From Terriglobus albidus (GTDB lineage Bacteria > Acidobacteriota > Terriglobia > Terriglobales > Acidobacteriaceae), in contig NZ_JAGTAS010000058.1 of NCBI RefSeq assembly GCF_025685425.1, forward strand, positions 186,001 to 250,000: a stretch of 64,000 nt of DNA. Direction: 5' to 3'. The stretch's first letter is position 1; every line of letters starts with the position of its first letter. The position numbers were made by a program, and so were the translations under genes. The notes below the pieces were generated by a model. It ran no database searches and was not told the DNA's origin. It was given only the letters and a program-made list of their open reading frames with translations. This document shows positions 18,680 to 27,144 of the stretch, one piece after another.

Positions 18680-19825
18680 ATGATCACCCGCCGAAATCTC
18701 CTAAAACATACTGCCAGCACAGCGGCTGTCTGGAGAATTCGCAGATACCCTGAAGATTTGCAGCAAGATGTTATTCTGGGAGGAACACCCCCTCAAGCGA
18801 CTTTTCAGAATAACCCATTTGAACTACCATGCTACTCTCAGGATGAGTTTGCTGTTATGCCTGTTCCGCTCACGGTAACCAGAGAATCGATTCAATCCGG
18901 CGCCAAGCATACGGTCAAGGACGTTGCGATCATTATCCCGACCCTGGATGCTGCCAGCGACTGGCCAGACCTGATTCGAGGGTTGAGATCGCAGCACATC
19001 GATCCCTCTCAGGTCTTTGTCGTTGACTCAGCTTCCTCGGATAACACCGCGGCCCTAGCTCGGAATGCAGGGTATACAGTCATCTCGATTCAGAGATGCG
19101 AATTCGATCATGGGCGTACCCGGCAGATGGCAGCAGGCAAGATAGAATTTCCGATTCTGCTTTTCATGACGCAGGACGCTGTACTCACAGCACCTGATTC
19201 GATATGTAAGCTGGTTGAGGCCTTCGACGACCCCCTTGTGGGATGCGCCTATGGCCGCCAATTGCCCCGCCCGACAGCAGGCCCGATTGAGAAGCATGCC
19301 CGGTATTTCAATTACCCCGAACATTCATCGATCGTAACGTTGCGTTCGCGCGAAACCGTAGGGATGAAGGCATTCTTCATCTCTAATAGCTTTGCGGCAT
19401 ACCGCCGTGACGCGCTGCTGGACGTCGGTGGATTCCCGTCGGATATCATCTTTGGCGAAGACGCGTACGTGGCTGCGCGCATGCTGCTTGCAGGTTATAA
19501 GAAGGTTTACGTCGCAGATGCCACGGTGGTCCACTCCCATGACCTCTCTCTACGCGAAGAAGCCAAACGATACTTTGATATTGGAGTCTTCCATAGCCGT
19601 GAATCCTGGCTTCTCGAAAACTTCGGACATGCAACAGGAGAAGGAAAGAGATTCGTTCTTTCTGAGATCAAGATGCTGCTCCGGACGAAGCCGTATCTGT
19701 TGCCTTATTGCCTGCTCCGCACGGCAACGAAACTGGTGAGTTACAAACTTGGCCGGCGAGAAGCCGTGCTAAGCTCGGCATTGAAACGGCGGATCTCCAT
19801 GAATCGCCCTTACTGGTCTCGCTAG
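18680..19825 (+). CDS. Family 2 glycosyltransferase (rhamnosyltransferase-like) with an odd Tat-like N-terminus
   Basis: The GT2 catalytic domain begins near residue 78: VAIIIPTLDAASDW, VFVVDSASSDNT, FDHGRTRQMA and the DXD-equivalent FMTQDAV. A conserved GEDAYVAARM sits near residue 270 and a helical C-terminus follows. This pattern is common in rhamnosyltransferase-like GT2 proteins. The first 59 codons are odd: they open with ITRRNLLKHTASTAA, a twin-arginine-like sequence, but no hydrophobic core follows. A well-placed AGGATGAG 9 bases before the ATG at 18857 suggests that the enzyme may really start there (323 residues). The longer frame is kept because it is uninterrupted. It is the only glycosyltransferase next to the export gene. 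Confidence 0.82.
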   Translation: MITRRNLLKHTASTAAVWRIRRYPEDLQQDVILGGTPPQATFQNNPFELPCYSQDEFAVMPVPLTVTRESIQSGAKHTVKDVAIIIPTLDAASDWPDLIRGLRSQHIDPSQVFVVDSASSDNTAALARNAGYTVISIQRCEFDHGRTRQMAAGKIEFPILLFMTQDAVLTAPDSICKLVEAFDDPLVGCAYGRQLPRPTAGPIEKHARYFNYPEHSSIVTLRSRETVGMKAFFISNSFAAYRRDALLDVGGFPSDIIFGEDAYVAARMLLAGYKKVYVADATVVHSHDLSLREEAKRYFDIGVFHSRESWLLENFGHATGEGKRFVLSEIKMLLRTKPYLLPYCLLRTATKLVSYKLGRREAVLSSALKRRISMNRPYWSR

Positions 19826-19986
19826 CCCTCCTCCGTCTCTCGCACAGGCCCTAAAGTCTCATGCAGTCGGTTTCAAATGCGTGAATTGTCTCACCGCAAT
19901 CAGCTTTTGTGGCTCAGGCGCTGATACCTGACATTCCGGGCACCTTAGGCATGTCGAGACCCATTACATAGCCAGCAACAGGGACA

Positions 19987-21066
19987 CTATTTTCCCGGTG
20001 GTTTCGCGGTCGACTCGCGCAAAACGATGCTGGCGGAGAGCATCGGTTCGCTCGGCTGCTCGGCGCCATCGATATAAGCATTCAGCATGGAAAGGACACT
20101 GCGCGCCAGATCCGCGCGCGGTGTCGCCACAGTCGTCAACGGCGGATGCAGGAAATCGCAGAGGTAGGTATTGTCGAACCCTACGACAGAGACATCCTGC
20201 GGAATCGAAAGGCCGGCGGCCTGCAATCCACGGAACGCTCCCAGAGCGACAAGATCATTGATCGCTACAACCGCGGTAAACCGGTAGCGCTCCAGTGCAC
20301 GCTGAACGGCACGCAGACCGGCAGCGGCGGGTTCGCCGGCTTCGTCGATGATGTGCACGTCCATTTCCTTCGGGTTGTACTGCAATAGAGCCTCTTCGAA
20401 CCCGATCTGGCGTTCCATGTGGGAGAGCATGGGCGGCTCAGGCGGCTCCGAAAGACTCTGCTGCGAGTTCTTGATCAGAAGGATGCGGCGATGTCCGAGC
20501 TCCAGCAGGTGCTGTACGGCAATGAACATGCCGTGGCGTTTATCCACGCGGACCGTGCCGATGTGCGGCCCTGCATGGGGATTATCCAGATATACGGTCG
20601 GTGTGCCGCTGCTCTTCAGCAGTGAGAACGCTTCCGGATCGTTCTCCGAAGTCATCATGGCGATACCGGCAACACGCAGGGCGAGCATCTGCCGCACCGC
20701 AGCGTACTGCTGCTCCGGATGAAAGCTGGTGGAAGCAAGGAAGGTCTCGTAACCGAGAGCACGGGCCTGCGTATCCAAAGCCTTCGCAATCTCGGCAAAG
20801 AAAGGATTTAACAGGTCAGAGACGATAATGCCGATCAGCTTGGTGCGCCGGCGTGCCAGATTGCTTGCAAAAATATTCGGTGTATAGCCTAGCTGCTCAA
20901 TGACGTCCAGCACACGCTGACGTGTCTCAGGGCGTATGTTGTCTTTCTCGTTGAGCACACCGGAGACGGTGCTCAATGAGACCTGGGCCATCCTGGCCAC
21001 GTCCTGAATCTTGATCCGGCTGGACCGCTTCGTCTTGTGCGCGTCCGCCTTTGGTGAAACTGCCAA
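19987..21066 (-). CDS. LacI/GalR-family transcriptional regulator
   Basis: A DNA-binding repressor/activator with an N-terminal helix-turn-helix (KIQDVARMAQVSLSTVSGVL), the hinge NIFASNLARRR, and a periplasmic-binding-protein-like effector domain (IGIIVSDLLNPFFAEI, VSVVGFDNTYLCDFL, PPLTTVATP). I place the start at a TTG (21066), because it sits 7 bases behind AGGAG and leaves a short 18-residue basic lead before the HTH. An upstream in-frame codon at 21120 has no ribosome site. It faces the pectin genes downstream on the same strand, and LacI-type palindromes are present before the second TonB receptor and the GH28 gene. A role as their local regulator is inferred; the effector is unknown. 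Confidence 0.9.
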   Translation of the reverse strand: MAVSPKADAHKTKRSSRIKIQDVARMAQVSLSTVSGVLNEKDNIRPETRQRVLDVIEQLGYTPNIFASNLARRRTKLIGIIVSDLLNPFFAEIAKALDTQARALGYETFLASTSFHPEQQYAAVRQMLALRVAGIAMMTSENDPEAFSLLKSSGTPTVYLDNPHAGPHIGTVRVDKRHGMFIAVQHLLELGHRRILLIKNSQQSLSEPPEPPMLSHMERQIGFEEALLQYNPKEMDVHIIDEAGEPAAAGLRAVQRALERYRFTAVVAINDLVALGAFRGLQAAGLSIPQDVSVVGFDNTYLCDFLHPPLTTVATPRADLARSVLSMLNAYIDGAEQPSEPMLSASIVLRESTAKPPGK

Positions 21067-21145
21067 CGCAAATCTCCTGGAAAGGATAGGGCCTACAAGC
21101 TTACCTGAACGAGAGAACAAGAGGAAACCATAACTGTTATGCGGT

Positions 21146-21653
21146 TCACTTCATGGTCAGCCAGGCAAGCGCATTTGCCATAAAACGCTGCAGCAAGACG
21201 GGATGCATGTCTACGATGCGATGTAACACCACAGGCATACTCCCTATCTTCTCTGTGAGTGTTCCGGCGCCGATATTGCGGCCGTGATCGCGAGCATAGG
21301 CACCGGGAAATCTCCACCGATGCACCGTCGACCATCCAGCCGTTGGAGCCTCCACCTTTGACCTGGTAGTGAATGCTCATCGCCTGGTCAGCCGGCATGC
21401 CATGAACGACACCATCTATCTGCCTGAGGATGTAAAGCTCGCCTCACTCCCACCAATGCTTCCACTCAGCGTTTCGGTCGAGCCAGAGGCGCCAGCCGTC
21501 ATCGGGGATCTTGAACTGCGCTTCGCTGTAGCGCAGCTGCGGGCATTTGCCGTGAGCAGAGGCTGCGGATTCTGCTGCCATATGCCGCTTCGAGCTTCAG
21601 AGCAGAGGCTATACCCGGAGCGTGCTGTTAAGCAGAAACGAACGACGGTCCAT
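21146..21653 (-). pseudogene. Remnant of a Tat-exported (glycoside-hydrolase-like) gene with frameshifts, deletion and a small inversion
   Basis: A gene wreck. An ATG at 21653, behind an AGGAGA ribosome site, opens a Tat-type start (MDRRSFLLNSTL) that runs into stops; shifting frame recovers a hydrophobic GIASALKLEAAYG. The frame then resumes with FKIPDDGWRLWLDRNAEWK. Immediately after that, the expected continuation seems to be present only on the opposite strand (NDTIYLPEDVKLASLPP, about 21405-21458), implying a short inversion. A C-terminal piece (SIHYQVKGGGSNGWMVDG, one frameshift, then AYARDHGRNIGAG through ALAWLTMK) ends at 21146. Most of the gene is missing. The original was probably a sugar-polymer enzyme of the adjacent pectin locus; the family is my inference from motif style. 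Confidence 0.6.
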
Positions 21654-21715
21654 GGGATGATTTCTCCTGATGAAGAAGGTTGTGAGTCTAATTACGGGTA
21701 GCGAACAAAATAGCC

Positions 21716-21745
21716 AAAGAAAAGCCGCCGGCGAACCGGCGGCCT
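21716..21745 (-). terminator. Rho-independent terminator of the second TonB receptor gene
   Basis: On the minus strand GCCGCCGG, loop TTCG, CCGGCGGC is followed by TTTTCTTT. It starts about 15 bases after the receptor stop. Confidence 0.88.
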
Positions 21746-21759
21746 TCTAGAGTTAGAGA

Positions 21760-24700
21760 TTAGAACTCGATGCGGGCAGCGAGCTGCAGCGCACGGTTGA
21801 TCGGAGACGAAGTGTCGACGACCATCGTTCCATAGCTGGAGCTACCGAACGTGTTCAGCACAGCATTTGATTGGCTGTACACAAAGCGGGTGTGATTGGT
21901 TACGTTGAAGTAATCAGCTTCCAGAACAAGCTTCGACGACTCGAATGATCCCACGTGAGGCAGATCGATCGCACGACGCAGACTCATATCCAGCTTGTAG
22001 TTACCTGGCTGGAAGAGGCCCGCATACGGCGCTGTGCGTGCCGTCGTGCTGAACTTGTAGTCGTACTGCGGCTGAGTAGTAGTGCTGTAGGCGATAAATG
22101 CATTCGGATCCAGGAATTGCTTGCTTCCGATCTCAGCAGAGGTGAGAGGACGCGCACCTGCCGCTTGCAGGCGGCCATTTCCGACATAGCTAGGGTTCAT
22201 CAACGGATAGCAAACATTAGCATTCTGGGACGGGTTAGTATTGCACGAGTTCATGGTGATCGACAGCGGTGCTCCTGAGTATGCCGTGAAGATTCCGGAC
22301 AGACGGAAGCCACCGAAGGCCACACGAGACCAGCGCGAGCCGCCGCCCAGTGCTCCTGTACCGAATGGCAGGTTATACGCGCCAGTCGTCACAAATTTAT
22401 GGCGCTGGTCGCCGAGAGACAAGCTCTGATCCAGAGAACGAGCAGCGTGGAACTGCCCGTCGGAGGACACAGAAGCCGGAATGTCATAGCCGGAGCGGAA
22501 AGTACCGTTGTTATCGATCGTACGCGACCACTGGTAGTTGGTCATGAACGTGAGACCGTTGGTCATGCGCTTCGTGATATAGATCTGCAGCGCATGGAAG
22601 CTGGTATTACCCACAAAGCCATATGCATCGCTGATGCTGTTGTATTGCGGAAAAGGCCTGAGCAATTGAGCAATTGTCGGGTTGCCTACGCCGCCAAAGC
22701 TTGCATACGGCAAGGTGACACCTGCGGAGGCACGAGCGGATGCCGACGAAGCTGCCGAACCGAGTAGCGACCCCAGGGTCAGATACTTTGGATCGAGCTG
22801 GTTCGAAGCAATACCGCGGCCATTCAGGCTGTCGGGCTGAAGAAAGTGGCCCTTCGAACCAACGTAACTCATGGTCAGCGTGCTGCTCGGAGTGAGCTCA
22901 CGTTGAATACCAAAGTTCCAGTTGATGAACTGCGGTGCGCGGCCGCCGTAATACGGATCTGCATACGAAGGCGTCTGAGCAGGGCTGGAAATAAGTGTGG
23001 TGTTGTAGGTGCCAATAGCCGGATCAAGATTCGGCGGAGCTGCGTACGACGGGAAGGTTGTATCAAGCTTCCAGTACTGTGAACCGACCTGTCCAGAAGT
23101 AGGTTGTGTGAAACTAGTGCTGGGGCTCACGCTATAGCCGAGTAGACCAACACCCTGACGGGAGGTGGCGCTGCCGCCATTCGCATTTCCATGGGTATAG
23201 ATAACACTGTAGCTTCCACGAATAACCGTCTTCGGATCGAGCTGGTAGGCAAACCCGACACGCGGACTGAAGCCCTTGAAGTAATCATCGACCGGCCGAT
23301 CGCAGTTGCATTTACCAGAGCCGTAACCACCGAAAGCAACCGCACCCTTGATTCCAACTACCGGGTTAGTTGCGTTCGGATCAAAGTAGGCAAAGCGATT
23401 CTTCACTTCACGGTAGCTTGGGAAGTAGTCGAAGCGCACACCCAGATCCAGAGTCAGCTTGGAGGTAATCTTCCAGTTGTCCTGAACATACGGCGAAATC
23501 GGACGGAAACGTGCCCCCGTCTCCGGAACGGCAGACAGAGTAAATGTGCCAGTGTTTACTGCACCGATCAGATAGCTGGCATACGCCTGGCCGGTGGATG
23601 AATTCACGGAAGTGGTGGGATTACCGTTCGTAACAGTGAAAGCACCAGTGGCTGAGCTGTTGAAGCTCAACTGCAACGGGTTCACACCCGTCGCATTGTT
23701 AAGGAAGTTGTACTGCATCCATGCAAGCTGGGCACCGAACGTGAACGTGTGATTACCTTTGGTGTACTGCAGGTTATCCACGAGAACAAAGCCGTTCGCG
23801 ACCGGACGATTGCTGGAGTAACCAGCCCAACGGTTGATGTTGGTATTGCCAGTGAAGGTCACAGTCGGGAATGAATCCTGAGCCTGTCCGGCCGGCAGAC
23901 CGGAGATTCCATTCGCAGCAGCGCCCCAGCCGTTGCCCATGTCTTGATTGAAACCAGGACCGTCGTAACGGCCAAAGGCATAGTGAATCTGATTCGTGAT
24001 GCGCGGCGTAATCGCGTAGGTATGCTCCAAAAGAAATACCTTTGTCTTCGGAGCAAACTGCTGCGATGAGATGTACGGTGGCGGCATACCGTTTGACGAG
24101 GATGAAACTGTCACAGCGGCAGGAGCTGTCGTTGACTGACGCCCCCAAGCCAGCACGACCGAAAGCGCCTGCTTGCTATTGATCGTGTAGTCAATTCGGT
24201 TCGTCGTGGTCCAGTTGCTCAGACCCGTCTTGTAGTTCACGATGTAGTTGTTATTGATTCCACTGGTCGTCGGAGCCGGAAGGTACGACTGAAGCCGGCG
24301 CGCCACGGCGGACTGACGCGAAACAGGAATGATATTTCCGGCAAATCCGGTACGTTTGTAACCGCTGCCTGACACAGTGGTGGTGTCCGGATCATAAAGG
24401 CAGCCAGAAGCAGGCGTGCTGGAGGCGGAGCAGTTGGTCGCCAGCTCAGTAAAGTCACCCTGACGCATCTTCAGCGTAGGGATCGTCATGGACTGGAACG
24501 GGACCTGACGCGAGAAGCGATACCCTTCATAACCACCGAAGACAAATAGCTTGTCCTTTATGATCGGAAACCCGACAAAGAGTCCATATTCGTGCTGGTG
24601 CTCGGTTGGCTTCTGAAGCTGCCCCGTCAGCGGATTGGTGGTCTTCTGGAAACCCCATGTGTCCAGACCGGTGTCACGGAAGTAGTCGTAAGCCGCTCCG

Positions 24701-25515
24701 TGGATACTGTTCGTACCACGCTTAACCACGTAGTTCTGAACACCCTGACCTTCATAAATTGCCGAATATCCGACCGTCTGCACCTGGAACTGTTCAATCG
24801 CGTCAACCGCCATGGAGGTCCAAACGAAGCGCGGGTCGCCTTCACCAGCTACCGAAGTAATCGGAACACCGTTGATGTAGATTGCTGAAACAGCACCGCG
24901 GCTACCGCCGCCATTCACGATGCCCGCATTGGTAGTCTGATTGCCATTTGTAACCTGAGCGCTGACACCCGGCAGCAATGACGCAAAATCGGTGGCACGA
25001 CGCTGACCGCCGCCATCCTGAATCAATGGAAGCGCAGAATACTGTTCTTGCTCAATGGTCACACCCAGAGTTGCATTCGAGGTCTCAAGCGTAGGAGGAG
25101 CATCGGATACAGTCACAGACTCAGTCGTCTCTCCGGTAGGAAGCGTCAGGTCCACCGAAAAAGTCTGCAGAGCATTCACATTGACGTTTTCCTGCGTGAC
25201 AGTCTTGAAGCCCTGACGCGAGACAACGATTGTGTACTTGCCCGGATCCAGAGAAAACGTGTACTCACCGGATGCGTTCGTCTGCATGGTCAGCTTCTTG
25301 TTCGTGCCGATGTCAGTGATCGTGACAGACGCATCCGGCACAACAGCACCCGTGCCATCTACGATGCGGCCATTGATCGATCCCTTACCGGCGAGCTGCG
25401 CGCTGGCAGAGACCGACAACACTGCAGCCAGAGCCAGAGGTGTCGCATAGCGAGCGACCCCTTTGGTCAGACCAACTGCGAGCGTTAGTCGAGAGATTGA
25501 AGAACGAAACGTCAT
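21760..25515 (-). CDS. TonB-dependent receptor of the pectin locus
   Basis: A 1251-residue outer-membrane receptor. The ATG follows AGGAGTAACC. The signal peptide (ATPLALAAVLSVSASAQ) is followed by a CarboxypepD_reg domain (GSINGRIVDGTGAVVPDASV, YTFSLDPGKYTIVVSRQGF). Next comes a plug with SALPLIQDGGGQR and LLPGVSAQV, which replaces the common 'PLNGR' wording, and a very long barrel ending QLAARIEF with a terminal Phe. Its position between a LacI regulator and pectinesterase, acetylesterase and GH28 genes suggests uptake or sensing of pectin fragments; this is inferred. The 417 bases upstream carry two LacI-type palindromes. Confidence 0.92.
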   Translation of the reverse strand: MTFRSSISRLTLAVGLTKGVARYATPLALAAVLSVSASAQLAGKGSINGRIVDGTGAVVPDASVTITDIGTNKKLTMQTNASGEYTFSLDPGKYTIVVSRQGFKTVTQENVNVNALQTFSVDLTLPTGETTESVTVSDAPPTLETSNATLGVTIEQEQYSALPLIQDGGGQRRATDFASLLPGVSAQVTNGNQTTNAGIVNGGGSRGAVSAIYINGVPITSVAGEGDPRFVWTSMAVDAIEQFQVQTVGYSAIYEGQGVQNYVVKRGTNSIHGAAYDYFRDTGLDTWGFQKTTNPLTGQLQKPTEHQHEYGLFVGFPIIKDKLFVFGGYEGYRFSRQVPFQSMTIPTLKMRQGDFTELATNCSASSTPASGCLYDPDTTTVSGSGYKRTGFAGNIIPVSRQSAVARRLQSYLPAPTTSGINNNYIVNYKTGLSNWTTTNRIDYTINSKQALSVVLAWGRQSTTAPAAVTVSSSSNGMPPPYISSQQFAPKTKVFLLEHTYAITPRITNQIHYAFGRYDGPGFNQDMGNGWGAAANGISGLPAGQAQDSFPTVTFTGNTNINRWAGYSSNRPVANGFVLVDNLQYTKGNHTFTFGAQLAWMQYNFLNNATGVNPLQLSFNSSATGAFTVTNGNPTTSVNSSTGQAYASYLIGAVNTGTFTLSAVPETGARFRPISPYVQDNWKITSKLTLDLGVRFDYFPSYREVKNRFAYFDPNATNPVVGIKGAVAFGGYGSGKCNCDRPVDDYFKGFSPRVGFAYQLDPKTVIRGSYSVIYTHGNANGGSATSRQGVGLLGYSVSPSTSFTQPTSGQVGSQYWKLDTTFPSYAAPPNLDPAIGTYNTTLISSPAQTPSYADPYYGGRAPQFINWNFGIQRELTPSSTLTMSYVGSKGHFLQPDSLNGRGIASNQLDPKYLTLGSLLGSAASSASARASAGVTLPYASFGGVGNPTIAQLLRPFPQYNSISDAYGFVGNTSFHALQIYITKRMTNGLTFMTNYQWSRTIDNNGTFRSGYDIPASVSSDGQFHAARSLDQSLSLGDQRHKFVTTGAYNLPFGTGALGGGSRWSRVAFGGFRLSGIFTAYSGAPLSITMNSCNTNPSQNANVCYPLMNPSYVGNGRLQAAGARPLTSAEIGSKQFLDPNAFIAYSTTTQPQYDYKFSTTARTAPYAGLFQPGNYKLDMSLRRAIDLPHVGSFESSKLVLEADYFNVTNHTRFVYSQSNAVLNTFGSSSYGTMVVDTSSPINRALQLAARIEF

Positions 25516-25661
25516 TGGTTACTCCTAAAAGTGAACTCGCTGGCATACGTTGGCCGCGATGATCCGTCGTGCGCCTACCCTCATGCGCCGCTCGGTCTCG
25601 AAATTCGAGAGTGTGCGAATGTTACGCTCGTGAAAACACGAGAGTCAAACAAAGTTTTCCG

Positions 25662-25677
25662 CATTGAAACGGTTCGG
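25662..25677 (+). promoter_or_regulatory. Putative LacI-family operator
   Basis: CATTGAAACGGTTCGG is an imperfect palindrome centred on a CG step. Its first ten bases are identical to the site at 30141-30156 read on the minus strand. It lies about 150 bases upstream of the receptor start. Confidence 0.5.
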
Positions 25678-25732
25678 TAATCGCGGGCAAGTTACCGGTG
25701 AAATATCAGAAATTATCTGCGATTCCAGTGAA

Positions 25733-25748
25733 TCGAAGCGTTTTAATG
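25733..25748 (-). promoter_or_regulatory. Putative LacI-family operator, second site
   Basis: On the minus strand CATTAAAACGCTTCGA matches the pattern of the other two sites at most positions. It is 55 bases beyond the first site, a spacing that could allow cooperative or looped binding. Confidence 0.42.
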
Positions 25749-25932
25749 AATTCCATGAATCTAACCTCGCGATTCGCCTTCGCCAACGTCAGAAGAGGTT
25801 ACTTTTTCCTCTTTATTTCCATCGACTTCGAGCAGGCAAAAAGTTGCGCTGACGGCCATCTGCGCCTCTCCTCTCGACAGCGCCCAAGCCATTTGAAGAA
25901 ATAGTTTCAATAGGGATATGGTCAGACCAATA

Positions 25933-26997
25933 CTAGCGAACCAGCTTGCGCAGGCGAGCCACTGCCGCCACCGGATCCCAATGATCTGGAGCACCAAGCA
26001 GCCCACTCGGGGTCCACGACTTTTCCTCTTCGGAAGAGAGGGGCGGGTAGCTGACGATGCGATGGCCGTCGTTCACTCCGGGACCATGGGACTTGTACTC
26101 ACGGTAGTTGCTCGTCTTCAGACGGCCGCTCCACTCTGACCATCCATCGGCGGCAATCTTCTGCTCAACATCCGTGTCGTAGAACAGCACGGTGGAGTAA
26201 TCCCTCCAGGGGCGCCCCAGAACTACTTTGTCACCGACATCCTCACCGGTAATGCGGCAGTGCAGGAAGTAGTACCCGGAATCTTCTTCCGGGAAGTGCG
26301 TGCTCTGCGCCGTCAGCATGACAGTATCGTGGTGACGGGAGTGAAGCTCGCAATGGTCGAAGACGGCCTTGGCATCGCCGAAGATGTAATCCACATGCCC
26401 TTCGATATAGCAGTCGTGAAAGTACTGCCGCGAGGCGAGGCAGGCTGTACGTCCCGGAGGAGGAGCACTGCCGTCTTTCGGCAGATTGTCGTGGCAGGTG
26501 CGGCTGTTCGCGTAGAGAGTATCCTGCGCGCCGAGAAGGCGCACGCGATCGAGCACCGCCTTATCTGAGCTCATCAGCAACGCCACCGCCTGAGAGCCTT
26601 CCTCAAGGCGCTCGTGCTCAAGCTCCCAGGTGTTTTCGATGGTGAGGTTCTCAGCGGCGAAACCGTCGGCATCGACACTCACACTTCCGCTCTTCCCTGT
26701 GCCGCCGGCGGATTTTGCAGAATCATTCCAGCTCAGGACGACATCCTGTGGCAGCTTACCGGTACCGATCAGCTCAATATTTGGCGTACCAATGTGAATC
26801 TTTTCGCGGTACTTCCCAGGAGCGATGCGGATAACAGCTCCCGCGGTTGGAGCATGATCGACGGCTTCCTGGACGGTACGGAAGTCGGCCTTGCCTTGCT
26901 GTGCGACCGTCAGGGTTTTCATGGATCCTGCAGCGAGTGCGGATGATGTACATGCAGCCACGGTCAGCAGATGCGTCGTCAAACGACGAACATTCAC
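25933..26997 (-). CDS. Pectinesterase (CE8), secreted
   Basis: Removes methyl esters from homogalacturonan outside the cytoplasm. The N-terminal signal (LLTVAACTSSALAAG) is followed by a right-handed beta-helix of the CE8 family. Visible family signatures are DFRTVQEAVDHAP, GAQDTLY (oxyanion Gln and catalytic Asp region), CYIEGHVDYIFGDAKAVF (second catalytic Asp) and LGRPWRDYS (catalytic Arg). The length of 354 residues is usual. It is the first of the exported pectin enzymes downstream of GH28 and the acetylesterase on the minus strand. An inverted-repeat element separates it from the acetylesterase gene, so cotranscription across that gap is uncertain. Confidence 0.94.
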   Translation of the reverse strand: MNVRRLTTHLLTVAACTSSALAAGSMKTLTVAQQGKADFRTVQEAVDHAPTAGAVIRIAPGKYREKIHIGTPNIELIGTGKLPQDVVLSWNDSAKSAGGTGKSGSVSVDADGFAAENLTIENTWELEHERLEEGSQAVALLMSSDKAVLDRVRLLGAQDTLYANSRTCHDNLPKDGSAPPPGRTACLASRQYFHDCYIEGHVDYIFGDAKAVFDHCELHSRHHDTVMLTAQSTHFPEEDSGYYFLHCRITGEDVGDKVVLGRPWRDYSTVLFYDTDVEQKIAADGWSEWSGRLKTSNYREYKSHGPGVNDGHRIVSYPPLSSEEEKSWTPSGLLGAPDHWDPVAAVARLRKLVR

Positions 26998-27027
26998 GGG
27001 AAACTCCTTCGGTAGGTGAGATGGGTT

Positions 27028-27144
27028 CTAGAGGATTTTCCCTGTTGCTGGGTATCCCCGAAGTGGCTTGCCGTGGCGTTTTCATTGCGGAAACGCCCAT
27101 AGACGCAGATGCTCTGGATTACACCTACAGGGAAAATACTCTAG
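27028..27144. repeat. MITE-like inverted-repeat element, copy 1
   Basis: A 117-bp element with 18-bp terminal inverted repeats that differ at one base (CTAGAGGATTTTCCCTGT versus CTAGAGTATTTTCCCTGT). An internal hairpin (GGCGTTTTC ... GGAAACGCC) lies at about 27074-27096. Homologous copies are at 46629-46742 and 46200-46276. The last four bases of this copy overlap the end of the acetylesterase gene and supply its TAG stop. No coding capacity. Confidence 0.8.

Larger units (their letters stand above)
25516..25932. other. Long regulatory leader upstream of the second TonB receptor
   Basis: No gene is seen. The stretch is richer in A+T than its neighbours and holds two palindromes of a shared pattern (CATT-RAAACG-N-TTYG) at 25662-25677 and 25733-25748. 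A weaker relative (TATTGAAACTATTTC on the minus strand) lies near 25900. The receptor promoter must be here. Confidence 0.55.

Noticed and set aside
21369-21701. 110-codon plus-strand frame containing NDTIYLPEDVKLASLPP
   Set aside because: Only its first part looks like protein, and this is better explained as an inverted piece of the minus-strand pseudogene; the rest is antisense.
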